The notes below the pieces were generated by a model, which was not told the DNA's origin, did no database searches, and worked only from the letters and a program-made list of their open reading frames with translations. Below, in pieces: positions 46,600 to 57,233 of a stretch of 64,000 nt of DNA. Origin of the DNA: Streptococcus sanguinis (GTDB lineage Bacteria > Bacillota > Bacilli > Lactobacillales > Streptococcaceae). The stretch is taken from contig NZ_LR134002.1 in the NCBI RefSeq assembly GCF_900635155.1, positions 62,001 through 126,000 on the forward strand, in the 5' to 3' direction. Numbering within the stretch: the stretch's first letter is position 1; the number at the start of each line of letters is the position of its first letter. A program made the position numbers and the translations under genes.

Positions 46600-48288
46600 T
46601 TACATCTTTTCTGGCGCTTCTACTCCCAGCAGACGCAGAGCTTCTTTGAGGACAACAGCTGTTGAGTAGCTGAGAGCCAGACGGCTGTCGCGCTCAGGGC
46701 TTTCGTCCAGAATCCGTGTGTGTGCATAGTATTTGTTAAAGGCTTGGGCCAGACTGATAGCATATTTGGCAATCAGAGATGGCTCATAGTTATCAGCAGC
46801 ACGTTTGACAACGCGACCGAAGTCTTGGAGCAGCTTGATAATTTCCCAGCTTTCTGGATCGTTCAGGCTGTATGTAGCCTCTGCATCTGGCTGGAAGTTC
46901 GCCTTGCGCAGGATAGACTGGATACGAGCATAGGCATACTGGATGTAAGGGCCTGTTTCTCCCTCGAAGGAAACCATAGCTTCTAGGTCAAAGTCGTAAC
47001 CATTGCGGCGGTCAGTTTTGAGGTCGTAGAACTTAACTGCTCCAACCCCAACTGCACGAGCAACAGTTTCCTTGTTTTCCAAATCTGGGTTTTTAGCTTC
47101 AATCTGGCTCTTAGCCCGGCTGATAGCTTCCAGCAGAGTTGGTTCGAGAAGGATGATATTTCCTTTACGTGTAGACAGTTTTTGACGGTTCTTAGTCACT
47201 AGACCAAAGTCAACGTGAATCATGTCATCGCTCCAGTCAAAGCCCATCTTTTTCAGAACAGCCTTGAGCTGTCTGAAGTGGTTAGCCTGCTCTTGACCTA
47301 CAACATAGACATTTTTGACAAAGTTGTAAGTGCGAGCCCGGTAGATAGCTGTTGCAATATCACGTGTGATGTAGAGGGTAGCACCGTCTGATTTTTTAAT
47401 CATAGCAGGCGGAAGGTTAAAGTCTTCCAAGTCTACAATGCTAGCTCCTTTTGATTCCTGTAAAAGACCTTTTTCTTCGAGGATTTGAATCCCTTCGTCC
47501 ATCTTGTCATTGTAGAAGGCTTCACCATTTAGACTGTCAAATTCGACACCTAGGAGTTCGTAGATACGGTTGAACTCCATCAGACTTTCGTCGCGGAACC
47601 ATTGCCAGAGCTCAGTCGCTTCTGGGTCACCGTCTTCCAGCTTCTTGAACCAAAGGCGGCCTTCTTCATCCAGAGATGGGTCGTTTTCAATCTCGGCATT
47701 GATACGCACATAGAGTTTGAGGAGCTCGTCGATAGGGTTAGCTTCAACAGCTTCCTGGCTTCCCCACTTCTTATAAGCTACCATCAGGAGACCAAACTGT
47801 TTGCCCCAGTCTCCCAAGTGGTTGATTTTGATGGTGTTGTAACCAATCTTGCGGAAGATGTTGGAAAGAGCGTCACCGATAACAGTAGAGCGCAAGTGGC
47901 CGACTGAGAAAGGCTTGGCAATGTTTGGGCTGGATAGGTCAATGGTGACATTTTCTCCATTTCCTTCGTTCTGCTGGCCGTAGTCAGCTCCGTCTTTGAT
48001 GACTTCTTTGATGACTTGGCCAGAAATTTCAGCCTTACTGAGGAAAAAGTTGACATAAGGACCAGTCGCAACGACTTTGTCAAAATGCGCTGTATCAATC
48101 TTTTCAGCGATGTCAGCAGCGATGATTTGAGGAGCTTTGCGCTCAGTCTTTGCCAGAGAAAAGGCTGGGAAGGCGATATCACCAAGTTCAGAGCTCTTTG
48201 GCTGCTCCAATAAATTTAAAATAGCGTCTTGATCAAGGCTGTCAATAACCTTGGCCAATTCGCCGGCAATCAACTGTTTGTTATCCAT
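46600..48288 (-). CDS. argS: arginyl-tRNA synthetase
   Basis: Class I synthetase charging tRNA-Arg, 562 residues. The N-terminal additional domain is followed by the HIGH-equivalent [20 protein letters not shown] near residue 120 and the KMSKS-equivalent [12 protein letters not shown] near 365; the C-terminal anticodon-binding domain ends [10 protein letters not shown]. An AAAGGAG site lies before the ATG. Divergent from argR, a common arrangement in streptococci that suggests shared arginine control. Confidence 0.97.
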   Translation of the reverse strand: MDNKQLIAGELAKVIDSLDQDAILNLLEQPKSSELGDIAFPAFSLAKTERKAPQIIAADIAEKIDTAHFDKVVATGPYVNFFLSKAEISGQVIKEVIKDGADYGQQNEGNGENVTIDLSSPNIAKPFSVGHLRSTVIGDALSNIFRKIGYNTIKINHLGDWGKQFGLLMVAYKKWGSQEAVEANPIDELLKLYVRINAEIENDPSLDEEGRLWFKKLEDGDPEATELWQWFRDESLMEFNRIYELLGVEFDSLNGEAFYNDKMDEGIQILEEKGLLQESKGASIVDLEDFNLPPAMIKKSDGATLYITRDIATAIYRARTYNFVKNVYVVGQEQANHFRQLKAVLKKMGFDWSDDMIHVDFGLVTKNRQKLSTRKGNIILLEPTLLEAISRAKSQIEAKNPDLENKETVARAVGVGAVKFYDLKTDRRNGYDFDLEAMVSFEGETGPYIQYAYARIQSILRKANFQPDAEATYSLNDPESWEIIKLLQDFGRVVKRAADNYEPSLIAKYAISLAQAFNKYYAHTRILDESPERDSRLALSYSTAVVLKEALRLLGVEAPEKM

Positions 48289-48315
48289 ATTTGCTCCTTT
48301 GTGTCTTTTGTTATT

Positions 48316-48345
48316 ATTTTATCACATTTTTCAAGGAATCTTCAA
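48316..48345 (-). promoter_or_regulatory. argS promoter
   Basis: On the minus strand TTGAAG (plus 48340-48345), 18 bases, TAAAAT (plus 48316-48321). Confidence 0.55.
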
Positions 48346-48384
48346 TTTTTTTGGGAATAATTTTTGGGCTAATATGAATTTTTC

Positions 48385-48393
48385 TGATATAAT
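48385..48393 (+). promoter_or_regulatory. argR promoter (-10)
   Basis: TGA-TATAAT, an extended -10 box with hexamer 48388-48393. The transcript leader is about 190 nt. AT-rich CTAAATATTCAATAAT at 48565-48580 resembles part of an ARG box, just before the argR ribosome site. Confidence 0.55.
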
Positions 48394-48588
48394 AAGAGGG
48401 ATAAGAACCTGTATTTATAGATGAGTTTTCCATCTAAATGCTTCCTTCCCTGACACTCTTGGTTAAAGTTTTTTGTTTATTCTCAGTATTCCTGCAAATC
48501 TTTGCCTAGATTGATGGAGAAGCAGCCTTTAATCGGATGAAGTGCCCTTCATGAATGCAGCTTCTAAATATTCAATAATGAGGTAAAA

Positions 48589-49026
48589 ATGAGAAAGAAT
48601 GACCGTCATCAGTTAGTCAAAACGATGATTAAGGAAGAAAAGCTAGGAACGCAAAAGGAGATTCAGGATCGTCTGGAAGCGCAAGGGATTTATGTAACAC
48701 AGACTACCCTTTCGCGTGACCTCCGTGAAATCGGCCTGACCAAGGTTAAGAAGAAGGGGCTGACTTATTATGTTTTGGCGCATGAGACTGAAGAGATTGA
48801 TTTGATAGAGTTTTTAGCCAAGCATGTGGAGAGTGTAGCCAGAGCCGAGTTTAGTCTGGTTCTTCGTACTGGGCTGGGCGAGGCAACAGTGCTGGCCAAT
48901 GTCGTGGATAGCTCGCTGGATAGCCGTATTTTGGGAACTGTTGCGGGTGCCAATACTCTTTTAGTGGTTTGCCGGGATCAGGCAGCTGCTCAGGAGATTG
49001 AAGAGCAAATACAGGAAGTGATGTAG
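48589..49026 (+). CDS. argR: ArgR/AhrC-family arginine regulator
   Basis: 145 residues. The N-terminal winged helix (QKEIQDRLEAQGIYVTQTTLSRDLREIGL) holds the SR motif that contacts ARG boxes. The C-terminal oligomerisation domain contains GTVAGANTLLVVC where arginine-sensing members have GTIAGDDT: the two arginine-binding aspartates are replaced by Ala and Asn. Streptococci and lactococci often carry several ArgR paralogues, some of which need a partner to sense arginine. Divergent from argS and followed by mutS after 78 bases. Confidence 0.93.
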   Translation: MRKNDRHQLVKTMIKEEKLGTQKEIQDRLEAQGIYVTQTTLSRDLREIGLTKVKKKGLTYYVLAHETEEIDLIEFLAKHVESVARAEFSLVLRTGLGEATVLANVVDSSLDSRILGTVAGANTLLVVCRDQAAAQEIEEQIQEVM

Positions 49027-49104
49027 GAGTCACAGTTTTTTCAGGAAAAATGGAGAGGTTTGAGACGGATGTCCTGACCTCGTTTGTTTTTAGAAAGGAT
49101 AGAG

Positions 49105-51654
49105 ATGGCAGTAGAAAAGTTATCGCCCGGCATGCAGCAGTATTTGGATATCAAAAAGGACTATCCAGATGCTTTCTTGCTCTTTCGGATGGGGGATTTT
49201 TATGAGTTGTTTTATGATGATGCGGTCAATGCCGCCCAGATTTTAGAGATTTCTCTCACCAGCCGCAATAAAAATGCAGAAAATCCGATTCCCATGGCTG
49301 GAGTTCCCTATCATTCGGCACAGCAGTATATTGATGTTTTGGTCGAGTCAGGCTATAAGGTAGCGATTGCGGAGCAGATGGAAGATCCCAAGGAAGCCAA
49401 GGGAGTTGTTAAGCGGGAGGTCGTTCAGGTTATCACACCGGGGACGGTGGTGGACTCCAGTAAGCCGGACTCTGCGAATAACTTTCTGGTGGCTCTGGAT
49501 TACTCAGAGGGCCTCTATGGTCTGGCTTATATGGACTTGGTGACCGGTGAGTTTCAGGTGACTAGTTTAGAGGACTTTGCCTTGGTCTGCGGGGAAATCC
49601 GTAATTTGAAGGCTAGGGAAGTGGTGCTGGGCTATGCCTTGCCAGAAGCTGAGGAGCAGGTCTTGGCTGGGCAGATGAACCTTTTGCTGTCCTATGTACA
49701 GACAGCCTTGGATGATGTCCAGCTGCTGGGAGAGGAACTGTCTCCGATGGAACGTCAGGCAGCGGGGAAATTGCTGGAGTATGTGCACCGGACCCAGATG
49801 AGGGAGCTCAGCCATTTGAAGAAGGCCCAGCATTATGAAATCAAGGACTTTCTGCAAATGGACTATGCCACTAAGGCGAGTCTGGATTTGACAGAAAATG
49901 CTCGCTCGGGCAAGAAGCACGGCAGTCTTTATTGGCTGATGGACGAGACTAAGACGGCCATGGGTGGCCGCATGCTGCGCTCTTGGATCCAGCGTCCGCT
50001 GATTGATGAAGCGCGAATTAGCCAGCGACAGAATGTCGTTGAGGTTTTTCTGGATCATTTCTTTGAGCGGAGTGATTTGACGGAGAGCCTCAAGGGAGTC
50101 TACGATATCGAGCGGCTGGCTAGTCGGGTGTCTTTTGGCAAGACCAATCCCAAGGATCTGCTGCAGCTGGCAGCTACATTGGGCAATGTGCCTCAGATTA
50201 AGGCTATCTTGCAAGGAATCGGTAGCCAGCATCTAGCTCGTTTGATTGAGGGCTTGGATCCTATTCCAGAGTTGGCAGGCTTGATTAGCTCAGCTATTTC
50301 GCCGGATGCGCCCCATATCATCACCGAGGGCAATATCATTCGGACCGGTTTTGATGAGACCTTGGATCAGTATAGGCTTGTGCTGAGGGAGGGGACTGGA
50401 TGGATTGCGGAGCTGGAAGTCAAAGAACGTGCTAACAGCGGCATCAGCAATCTGAAGATTGATTACAACAAAAAAGATGGTTACTATTTCCATGTGACCA
50501 ATTCCCAGTTGGCTCATGTGCCTAGTCATTTCTTCCGCAAGGCGACCCTGAAAAATTCTGAGCGTTTCGGAACGGAGGAGCTGGCTCGGATTGAGGGAGA
50601 GATGTTGGAGGCGCGTGAAAAATCTGCTAATTTGGAATACGAAATTTTCATGCGGGTTCGCGAGGAAGCTGGCAAATACATCCAGCGCTTGCAGGCCTTG
50701 GCACAAACACTGGCAGCTGTCGATGTTTTGCAGAGCTTTGCTGCAGTGGCGGAGCAGGGACATTTGGTGCGCCCTGTCTTTACTTCGGAGCGCCGTCTGG
50801 AGATTGAAAAAGGTCGGCATGCTGTTGTGGAAAAGGTCATGGGTGCCCAGAGTTACATTCCAAATAGTATTCTGCTGGACCAGCAAACGGACATCCAGCT
50901 CATTACCGGGCCTAATATGAGCGGGAAGTCGACTTATATGCGCCAGCTGGCTATCATCGTCATTATGGCACAGATGGGATCTTATGTGCCCGCTCAGTCT
51001 GCCAGTCTGCCACTATTCGATGCGATTTTTACTCGCATCGGTGCAGCGGATGATTTGGTGTCCGGCCAGTCTACCTTTATGGTGGAGATGATGGAGGCCA
51101 ATCGGGCCATTCGACAGGCCAGCGAGCGTTCGCTCATTCTCTTTGATGAGCTGGGGCGTGGAACGGCGACTTATGATGGGATGGCGCTGGCTCAGGCTAT
51201 TATCGAGCATATTCATCATTATACTGGGGCCAAGACCCTCTTTGCCACCCACTATCATGAGCTGACAGCCTTAGAGGATAGCTTGGAGCATTTGGAAAAT
51301 GTCCATGTGGCAACCTTGGAAAAGGACGGGCAGGTGACTTTCCTGCATAAGATTGAGCCGGGTCCGGCTGACAAGTCTTACGGAATCCATGTGGCGAAGA
51401 TTGCCGGACTTCCTGATAAATTGCTGGAGCGGGCAGATAGCATTTTGAGCCATCTGGAAAGTCAGGATACAGGACTAGGCTCAGAGTTTCCTGCTACATC
51501 CAGACAGAAGCAGTCACGAGTGGCTGAGCAGATCTCTCTTTTCGCAGAAGAGTCGGAAAATCCAGTCCTAACTGAACTCCGAGACTTGGACATATACAAT
51601 ATGACTCCTCTGGAAGTCATGGCGGCGGTAGCCGAGCTCAAGAAGAAGTTGTAA
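49105..51654 (+). CDS. mutS: DNA mismatch repair protein MutS
   Basis: 849 residues. Mismatch-binding N-terminus with the Phe-X-Glu motif in [14 protein letters not shown] near residue 28; lever and clamp domains; ATPase domain with Walker [15 protein letters not shown] near 605, Walker [17 protein letters not shown] and the conserved ATHYHEL. HexA of pneumococcus is the same protein. I start at 49105 (AAAGGATAGAG upstream); in-frame codons from 49084 lack a site. mutL is 2.4 kb downstream, separated by a zinc-ribbon/SPFH pair. Confidence 0.97.
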   Translation: MAVEKLSPGMQQYLDIKKDYPDAFLLFRMGDFYELFYDDAVNAAQILEISLTSRNKNAENPIPMAGVPYHSAQQYIDVLVESGYKVAIAEQMEDPKEAKGVVKREVVQVITPGTVVDSSKPDSANNFLVALDYSEGLYGLAYMDLVTGEFQVTSLEDFALVCGEIRNLKAREVVLGYALPEAEEQVLAGQMNLLLSYVQTALDDVQLLGEELSPMERQAAGKLLEYVHRTQMRELSHLKKAQHYEIKDFLQMDYATKASLDLTENARSGKKHGSLYWLMDETKTAMGGRMLRSWIQRPLIDEARISQRQNVVEVFLDHFFERSDLTESLKGVYDIERLASRVSFGKTNPKDLLQLAATLGNVPQIKAILQGIGSQHLARLIEGLDPIPELAGLISSAISPDAPHIITEGNIIRTGFDETLDQYRLVLREGTGWIAELEVKERANSGISNLKIDYNKKDGYYFHVTNSQLAHVPSHFFRKATLKNSERFGTEELARIEGEMLEAREKSANLEYEIFMRVREEAGKYIQRLQALAQTLAAVDVLQSFAAVAEQGHLVRPVFTSERRLEIEKGRHAVVEKVMGAQSYIPNSILLDQQTDIQLITGPNMSGKSTYMRQLAIIVIMAQMGSYVPAQSASLPLFDAIFTRIGAADDLVSGQSTFMVEMMEANRAIRQASERSLILFDELGRGTATYDGMALAQAIIEHIHHYTGAKTLFATHYHELTALEDSLEHLENVHVATLEKDGQVTFLHKIEPGPADKSYGIHVAKIAGLPDKLLERADSILSHLESQDTGLGSEFPATSRQKQSRVAEQISLFAEESENPVLTELRDLDIYNMTPLEVMAAVAELKKKL

Positions 51655-51668
51655 AATAGACAAATCAG

Positions 51669-51696
51669 AGCCTGATACTAAATCAAGCTCTTTTTC
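51669..51696 (+). terminator. weak terminator after mutS
   Basis: AGAGC...GCTCT with a long loop, followed by TTTTT. A short stem, so low confidence. Confidence 0.45.
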
Positions 51697-51754
51697 GTTC
51701 CAATTAATTTTCTTGTAATCGCTTAGAAGCTTGTTACTAAGGCGATAATTTATA

Positions 51755-51783
51755 TTTACATGGTGGTGGGAATGCTGTATAAT
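51755..51783 (+). promoter_or_regulatory. promoter of the zinc-ribbon/SPFH pair
   Basis: TTTACA (51755-51760), 17 bases, TATAAT (51778-51783): near-consensus, indicating expression independent of mutS. Confidence 0.75.
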
Positions 51784-51838
51784 GAGATTAGATAGCTTAT
51801 GCTACATTGGTGTTAAATAGGAGAACGGAGAAAAAGAA

Positions 51839-52534
51839 ATGGGATTTTGTATAAACTGTGGGCAAACACTTGCTGAGGGAGCTCATTTTTGTAGTAATTG
51901 TGGAGTTGCAATAGGAGAAACAACCACAAGAGCATCGCAACGGCAAACAGTATATGATGGTGAATTATACAAATGTCCGAATTGTGCTGAAAGGCTGGAT
52001 TCTTTTATGACCGTTTGTCCCACTTGCGGATATGAATTGAGAGGAGCGAAGGGAGCTTCTGTCGTGAAAGAGTTTGCTGAAAAACTTGAACAAATTGAAA
52101 GTATACGTATAGATACGAACAAAGTATACTCATTTATAGGGGATATGTTTGGTAAGTTTAACAAAACTGATGAACAAAAAATAAACTTGATTCGTAGTTT
52201 TTCTATTCCCAATACTAAAGAAGATATTCTAGAATTTATGATTTTGGCCGCTTCAAATATCGATTTAAAATTATATGGGGCTGAAGGGAATAATGTATCT
52301 TCCCAAAGAGCTATCTCGGATGCCTGGTTGGCTAAGTTTGAACAGGCTTATGAAAAAGCCCGTTTCAGTTTCCCTAATTCTCCAGACTTTATTAAAATTA
52401 AAGAACTTTATGGACAAAGGATGAAACAATTGAATAAAGTAAAAAGGGGGAAAAAACTAGTCTTTGTCAGTATCATTTTAGCATATATTTTCTTTATGAT
52501 TTTTGTAGGTATTATGGCATATTTAGATCGATGA
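51839..52534 (+). CDS. zinc-ribbon membrane protein
   Basis: 231 residues. Two zinc ribbons: CINCGQTLAEGAHFCSNCG at the N-terminus and CPNCAERLDSFMTVCPTCG near residue 47, each with paired CXXC. The middle (about 75-200) is helical without a recognised motif. A single membrane helix closes the protein (VSIILAYIFFMIFVGIMAYL), giving a tail-anchored layout with ribbons in the cytoplasm. It is AT-richer than mutS/mutL. The SPFH-GYF gene follows after 27 bases. In Bacillus the ydj genes around the phage-shock protein PspA combine comparable zinc-ribbon and SPFH proteins, so a membrane-stress role is an inference. Confidence 0.8.
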   Translation: MGFCINCGQTLAEGAHFCSNCGVAIGETTTRASQRQTVYDGELYKCPNCAERLDSFMTVCPTCGYELRGAKGASVVKEFAEKLEQIESIRIDTNKVYSFIGDMFGKFNKTDEQKINLIRSFSIPNTKEDILEFMILAASNIDLKLYGAEGNNVSSQRAISDAWLAKFEQAYEKARFSFPNSPDFIKIKELYGQRMKQLNKVKRGKKLVFVSIILAYIFFMIFVGIMAYLDR

Positions 52535-52561
52535 TTAATTAAATTTAGAAAGGTTATTATT

Positions 52562-53872
52562 ATGGGATTGTTTGCTAAAAACAGCCGCACAGGCGGTTTC
52601 ATGGATGAAATTCGTTGCGATGAAGTGTCCTATTTGATATGGAAGTGGCACCCTGCAGGAGTGAAACAGGGTGTAGGTAAGAGAGAAAATGCCATTCGTT
52701 GGGGTTCTTCTCTGCGAGTCAAAGATGGAGAGGTTGCTGTCTTTGTCTATAAACAAAAAGATAGTACACTGCAGGACTTTATTGTGGGTCCATATGATCA
52801 GACTATTAAGACTTCTAACTTTCCTGTGCTGGCAAGCATAGTAGGTCTGGCTTATGAAGGTGGCACACCATTTCCGGCAGAAGTCTATTTCATAAATCTT
52901 TCGCAAATTATTCAAGTCAAGTTTGCAGTGCCGTTTTTTGATGTCTATGATCCAAGGTTTTTAGACTTTGGTGTTCCTGTTGCGGTTCGTGGTACGATTA
53001 ATTTTAAAATTACTGATTATAAAGAATTTATCAAGTTACACAGGCTGAATACTTTTAATCTTGATGATTTTCAAAAGCAAATTCGGGATGCTGTAGCCCG
53101 ATATGCTAAACATATTGTAACGAATGCTCCTACAGAGAATAACATTCCTGTTATTAATCTTGAAAGCAAAATTTCACAAATTAATGAAGCTCTTGAACAT
53201 GATGTCATGAAAAGATTAAAGGAGAATTTTGGTGTCACTGTTTCAAGTCTTGATATAGCTGCAATAGAGATTGATAAATCAAGTCAAGGCTATCAACAGC
53301 TTATGTTGGTTACCAAGGATGTTACCACAGCTAAAATACAAGCGGAAACTACTGACTATGTTGAACGGATACGTATCCAACGTGAAGAAGGACAATATGC
53401 TCAGCACAAGCAAACACAATCTGCAAACTTAGGTGCATTTCAAGTCGAAAAGCAGTCCGAAGTTGGTATTGCTGGCGCTGATGCATTGGGCCAAATGGGC
53501 GCTAATGGTTCGGGAACAGTTTCTCTGGGAGGCGATGCAGGCTTCAACCCCGCTGCTATGATGGCAGGAATGGCAGTAGGAGGTGCTGTAGGCCAAAATA
53601 TTGCTGGAGCTATGAATAATATGATGTCAGGCAACTCCCAAAAACAGTCAGTTGTTTCACCTCCTCCGATTCCAACAACTGCTTACCATATTGCTGTCAA
53701 CGGACAAGCATCTGGGCCTTATGATAAAAATACTCTAACACAAATGTCTCTATCAGGGCAGTTCCTCCCTTCAACCTTAGTCTGGAAACCAGGAATGGCA
53801 GAATGGATGAGAGCAGATACAGTTGATGATTTGAAAGGGCTGTTTATGCCTCCCGTTCCGCCAGTAGAATAA
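52562..53872 (+). CDS. SPFH-domain protein with C-terminal GYF_2 domain (YdjI-like)
   Basis: 436 residues. Residues about 20-280 form a virion-core/SPFH-type domain (VSYLIWKWHPAGVKQGVGKR at the start, GVTVSSLDIAAIEIDKSSQ near 222) like YdjI of Bacillus subtilis. A Gly/Ala/Met-rich linker (about 310-355) leads to a GYF_2 domain, YHIAVNGQASGPYDKNTL...LVWKPGMAEWMRADTV, which usually binds proline-rich peptides. There is no obvious transmembrane helix. Paired with the zinc-ribbon gene and inserted between mutS and mutL. Known relatives help recruit PspA to the membrane; no PspA is encoded here. Confidence 0.82.
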   Translation: MGLFAKNSRTGGFMDEIRCDEVSYLIWKWHPAGVKQGVGKRENAIRWGSSLRVKDGEVAVFVYKQKDSTLQDFIVGPYDQTIKTSNFPVLASIVGLAYEGGTPFPAEVYFINLSQIIQVKFAVPFFDVYDPRFLDFGVPVAVRGTINFKITDYKEFIKLHRLNTFNLDDFQKQIRDAVARYAKHIVTNAPTENNIPVINLESKISQINEALEHDVMKRLKENFGVTVSSLDIAAIEIDKSSQGYQQLMLVTKDVTTAKIQAETTDYVERIRIQREEGQYAQHKQTQSANLGAFQVEKQSEVGIAGADALGQMGANGSGTVSLGGDAGFNPAAMMAGMAVGGAVGQNIAGAMNNMMSGNSQKQSVVSPPPIPTTAYHIAVNGQASGPYDKNTLTQMSLSGQFLPSTLVWKPGMAEWMRADTVDDLKGLFMPPVPPVE

Positions 53873-53901
53873 AAACAGTTCGAACTCGAACTGTTTTTAT
53901 T
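53872..53901 (+). terminator. terminator after the SPFH gene
   Basis: AAAACAGTTCGA (53872-53883) / TCGAACTGTTTT (53886-53897), then more T: a 12-base-pair perfect stem. Confidence 0.8.
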
Positions 53902-54037
53902 TATCACGATTTGCTAGACAAGCCGCTATTTATTTTTTGAATTTTACGGTAGGTGTGGTAGTTATTTGTGTCTATCTGGTTTGGCTTGCGGGCAGAATGG
54001 TTAATACAAGGCTGCCTTCTGATAGAAAGAGCCCAAT

Positions 54038-54047
54038 GTGTTATAAT
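54038..54047 (+). promoter_or_regulatory. mutL promoter (-10)
   Basis: TGTGT-TATAAT (hexamer 54042-54047) lies 29 bases before the start. The surrounding TGTTATAATAGATAGC is identical to the promoter at 7176. Confidence 0.6.
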
Positions 54048-54075
54048 AGATAGCAGAACAAATACGGAGAAAATG

Positions 54076-56019
54076 ATGTCAAAAATTATCGAACTTCCAG
54101 AAATTCTAGCCAATCAGATTGCGGCCGGTGAGGTCATTGAGCGGCCTAGCAGCGTGGTCAAGGAGCTGGTGGAAAATTCAATTGATGCGGGTGCCAGTCA
54201 GATTACTATCGAAATCGAAGAAGCTGGACTTAAGAGTATTCAAGTGACGGACAATGGCGAGGGCATTGACCACGAAGATGTTCCTCTGGCTCTTCGACGC
54301 CATGCTACCAGTAAAATCAAGAAGCAGGCGGATCTCTTTCGAATTCGGACGCTGGGTTTTCGTGGTGAGGCCATTCCTTCCATTGCTTCTGTCTCACGTT
54401 TTACCATTGAGACTGCAACAGAGACTGGCCAGCACGGGACTCTACTAATTGCCCAAGGCGGTGAGATTGAAGAGCATGAGCCTACCAGCAGTCCGGTGGG
54501 AACGAAAATCAAGATAGAAGATCTTTTCTTTAATACTCCAGCCCGACTCAAGTATATGAAGAGCCAGCAGGCTGAGCTGTCCCATATCGTTGATGTGATT
54601 AATCGGCTCAGTCTGGCCCATCCAGAAGTGGCTTTCACCCTTATCAGCGACAGCCGCGAAATGACACGGACTGCCGGCAGTGGCAATCTTCGGCAGGCTA
54701 TTGCAGGCATCTATGGTTTGGCAACAGCTAAGAAAATGGTGGAAATCTCTGCTTCGGATTTGGACTTTGAGGTGAGTGGCTATGTCAGCTTGCCTGAGCT
54801 GACTCGTGCAAATCGGAATTATATTACGATCCTTATCAACGGCCGCTATATTAAGAATTTCCTGCTCAATCGTGCTATTTTGGACGGCTACGGCAGCAAG
54901 CTTATGGTAGGCCGCTTTCCACTCGCGGTCATCAATATTCAGATTGACCCCTATCTGGCTGATGTCAATGTCCATCCGACCAAGCAAGAGGTGCGGATTT
55001 CTAAAGAGCGGGAACTCATGGCCTTGGTTTCGCAAGCCATTGCGACCAGTCTCAAGGAGCAAGACCTTATCCCGGATGCTTTGGGAAACCTAGCCAAATC
55101 AACTGTTAAGCGTGCCAGTAAGCCTGAACAGACCAGTCTTCCGCTGAAGGAAAATCGCCTCTACTACGATAAGGAGCAGAATGACTTCTTACTCAAGCCA
55201 CAGGTGGCAGAGCAGCAGGTATCCTTTGAAGAGTCAGCAAAGCCTGGCCATGAAGCGACAGATGAAAAAGCAGAACCGCAATCGACTTCGGTCAAATTCG
55301 CAGAGAGAAAGCCGGTCAGCTATGACCAGCTAGACCATCCAGAGCTAGACCAGGCCAGTCTGGAGCGGGCTGTGGATAAGTTGGAACAGGAAGAGAAGTC
55401 AAGCTTCCCAGAGTTAGAATATTTCGGCCAGATGCATGGTACCTATCTCTTTGCTCAGGGCAAGGGCGGTCTTTACATTATTGACCAGCATGCTGCCCAA
55501 GAGCGGGTCAAGTATGAGTATTATCGGGAGAAGATAGGGGATGTGGACAATAGCCAGCAGCAGCTCTTAGTGCCCTATATCTTTGAATTTCCAGCAGACG
55601 ATATGTTGCGAATCAAGCAGCGGATGGAGCTGTTAGAAGATGCTGGCATCTTTTTAGAAGAGTACGGAGCCAATCAATTTATTCTCCGCGAGCATCCCAT
55701 TTGGTTCAAGGAAGAGGAGATTGAGGCCGGCATCTATGAGATGTGTGATATGCTTCTCCTGACCAAGGAAGTTTCCATCAAGAAATATCGAGCAGAGCTG
55801 GCCATTATGATGAGCTGCAAACGCTCCATCAAGGCCAATCACAGTCTGGATGACTACTCTGCGCGTGACTTGCTCTTTCAGCTGTCCCAGTGTGACAATC
55901 CTTACAACTGCCCACACGGCCGACCAGTCTTGGTCAACTTTACCAAGTCGGATATGGAAAAAATGTTCCGCCGCATTCAGGAAAATCATACTAGCCTGCG
56001 GGAGTTGGGGAAATACTAA
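54076..56019 (+). CDS. mutL: DNA mismatch repair protein MutL
   Basis: 647 residues. GHKL ATPase N-terminus: ENSIDAG near residue 36, TDNGEGI near 60, [10 protein letters not shown] near 94. After a Pro/Glu-rich linker the C-terminal dimer domain carries [12 protein letters not shown], matching the DQHA-X2-E-X4-E endonuclease motif, plus [12 protein letters not shown] and CPHGRP. It is thus a nicking MutL of the kind used by bacteria without MutH. Start 54076 (MSKIIELPE) matches other streptococcal proteins; ATG 54073 is immediately adjacent, and GGAGA lies upstream. In-frame sequence before this is not conserved. Confidence 0.97.
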   Translation: MSKIIELPEILANQIAAGEVIERPSSVVKELVENSIDAGASQITIEIEEAGLKSIQVTDNGEGIDHEDVPLALRRHATSKIKKQADLFRIRTLGFRGEAIPSIASVSRFTIETATETGQHGTLLIAQGGEIEEHEPTSSPVGTKIKIEDLFFNTPARLKYMKSQQAELSHIVDVINRLSLAHPEVAFTLISDSREMTRTAGSGNLRQAIAGIYGLATAKKMVEISASDLDFEVSGYVSLPELTRANRNYITILINGRYIKNFLLNRAILDGYGSKLMVGRFPLAVINIQIDPYLADVNVHPTKQEVRISKERELMALVSQAIATSLKEQDLIPDALGNLAKSTVKRASKPEQTSLPLKENRLYYDKEQNDFLLKPQVAEQQVSFEESAKPGHEATDEKAEPQSTSVKFAERKPVSYDQLDHPELDQASLERAVDKLEQEEKSSFPELEYFGQMHGTYLFAQGKGGLYIIDQHAAQERVKYEYYREKIGDVDNSQQQLLVPYIFEFPADDMLRIKQRMELLEDAGIFLEEYGANQFILREHPIWFKEEEIEAGIYEMCDMLLLTKEVSIKKYRAELAIMMSCKRSIKANHSLDDYSARDLLFQLSQCDNPYNCPHGRPVLVNFTKSDMEKMFRRIQENHTSLRELGKY

Positions 56020-56034
56020 ACTCTATAGAAGATC

Positions 56035-56070
56035 AAACAGCCCTAGTCATCGAACTAGAGCTGTTTTTTA
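56035..56070. terminator. terminator between mutL and the RDD gene
   Basis: AAACAGCCCTAGT (56035-56047) / ACTAGAGCTGTTT (56054-56066), one mismatch, followed by T-run; used by both converging genes. Confidence 0.75.
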
Positions 56071-56577
56071 ATGTTTGAGCTGAACTTGTGTTCCAGCAAG
56101 CAAATCAGCTGGATGGCGTTTGTCCTTGCGAAGCAGTCCCGTCAGCAGAAAAATCAAGAAGAGAATACCTGCTGAAGTTGACAAGAAAATTGACAGGGCA
56201 TCTGCTTGATAAGCACTACGGATAGCTCCCATATGTCCCAGCTGCCAAGGGAAAAACTTGATAGCAGAGCGCAAAAGGCTTTGGGCAAAGCTCCTATGCT
56301 TGTAAATCAACTGTAAACCTGCCCAACGCTTGCCAAAACTGCCTTTTCTATAGTCTAGCCAAGCAAAGATGATAGTTAGAGGCAGGACTGAGGTAGAAAA
56401 AGCCAGAAGCTGGCTCTGGGCTTCAGTGAATACAGGAATGCCTCCTAGAACCAGATTGTAAAAACCCATAGCTAGTAAAAAAAGAGAAATGAGATAGAAT
56501 GAGATGAAGAGCCAGTCTCCAAGCAGTTCTTTCAGACGAGTTTTGACTGGTATGGGATTGTCAGTTTTTAGTTTCAT
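56068..56577 (-). CDS. RDD-family membrane protein
   Basis: 169 residues with about four hydrophobic segments ([40 protein letters not shown]; further two near the C-terminus). [16 protein letters not shown] matches the RDD-type motif and [12 protein letters not shown] its end. The start [12 protein letters not shown] (56577) lies inside the preceding gene, with GAAGG nine bases upstream. Role unknown; members are proposed transporters. Confidence 0.75.
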   Translation of the reverse strand: MKLKTDNPIPVKTRLKELLGDWLFISFYLISLFLLAMGFYNLVLGGIPVFTEAQSQLLAFSTSVLPLTIIFAWLDYRKGSFGKRWAGLQLIYKHRSFAQSLLRSAIKFFPWQLGHMGAIRSAYQADALSIFLSTSAGILFLIFLLTGLLRKDKRHPADLLAGTQVQLKH

Positions 56578-57064
56578 CTTTAGCACCTTCTTTCTCAGAA
56601 TCATCAAGGCCAATCACCTTGTCCAAGTACTTTTTCTTAATCTTTAGCGCATTGTTAATAGCTATTGCTGATGCGATTAAGAGGAAGAAGGTCAACCAGA
56701 CTAGGGCAGTGAATGTTGCTGGAAAGCTAGAACCTGCAAAGAAGAGAAAGATAGCTAGGGCAGATATAAAAATATACAGAACCTGCCAAAAGCCATAAGA
56801 TTTCACTTCCTTATAGTAGCGATCTTTTTCGTCTTCTGAGAGGACGGGGTTTATTTCTGGTTTGTCGCTTTCTTCTAAAAGCAGATAATCTGTCGTCACC
56901 TGGAAAATCTTGCTCAGCTCTACAATTTTTTCCAGCTCTGGCAGTGCTTGGCCAGATTCCCACTTGGAAATGCTCTGGCGAGAGACATTGATTTGTTCAG
57001 CTAGTTTTTCTTGTGACCAGCCTTTTTCTTTTCTTAGTTCAAATAATTTATCAGCGAGTTTCAT
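56561..57064 (-). CDS. XRE-family membrane-bound regulator
   Basis: 167 residues. Cro/CI-type helix-turn-helix at about 5-60 ([20 protein letters not shown]), then a linker rich in acidic residues and two membrane helices at about 92-135. Such fusion regulators typically control an adjacent membrane-protein gene; here the RDD gene overlaps its end by 17 bases, so the pair is probably one operon. It reads leftward between mutL and ruvA. Confidence 0.85.
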   Translation of the reverse strand: MKLADKLFELRKEKGWSQEKLAEQINVSRQSISKWESGQALPELEKIVELSKIFQVTTDYLLLEESDKPEINPVLSEDEKDRYYKEVKSYGFWQVLYIFISALAIFLFFAGSSFPATFTALVWLTFFLLIASAIAINNALKIKKKYLDKVIGLDDSEKEGAKDETKN

Positions 57065-57190
57065 CGTGACAGCCTCCTTTTCTTTGCTAACTCTATCCTA
57101 ACAGCTTTTAGTTATCTTGAGAATACAGCTTCCTGTACATTTTGTCAACCGCTGGTTGCACTTCTGTTTGCAGTTTCCAAACAGAAAATA

Positions 57191-57199
57191 TGATATACT
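57191..57199 (+). promoter_or_regulatory. ruvA promoter (-10)
   Basis: TGA-TATACT, extended -10 box with hexamer 57194-57199; no convincing -35 box. Confidence 0.5.
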
Positions 57200-57233
57200 A
57201 GATAGGCAAAATGATACAAAAAGAAGGAAGATT

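Noticed and set aside
48421..48540. Two tiny frames in the argR leader (ATG 48421, ten codons; ATG 48514, eight codons) as possible leader peptides
   Set aside because: Neither has a Shine-Dalgarno, neither is rich in Arg codons, and no attenuator hairpin follows.
53968..54075. Longer MutL reading frame with 36 extra N-terminal codons
   Set aside because: The -10 promoter box lies inside this stretch and the family N-terminus begins at MSKIIELPE, so the extension is untranslated leader.
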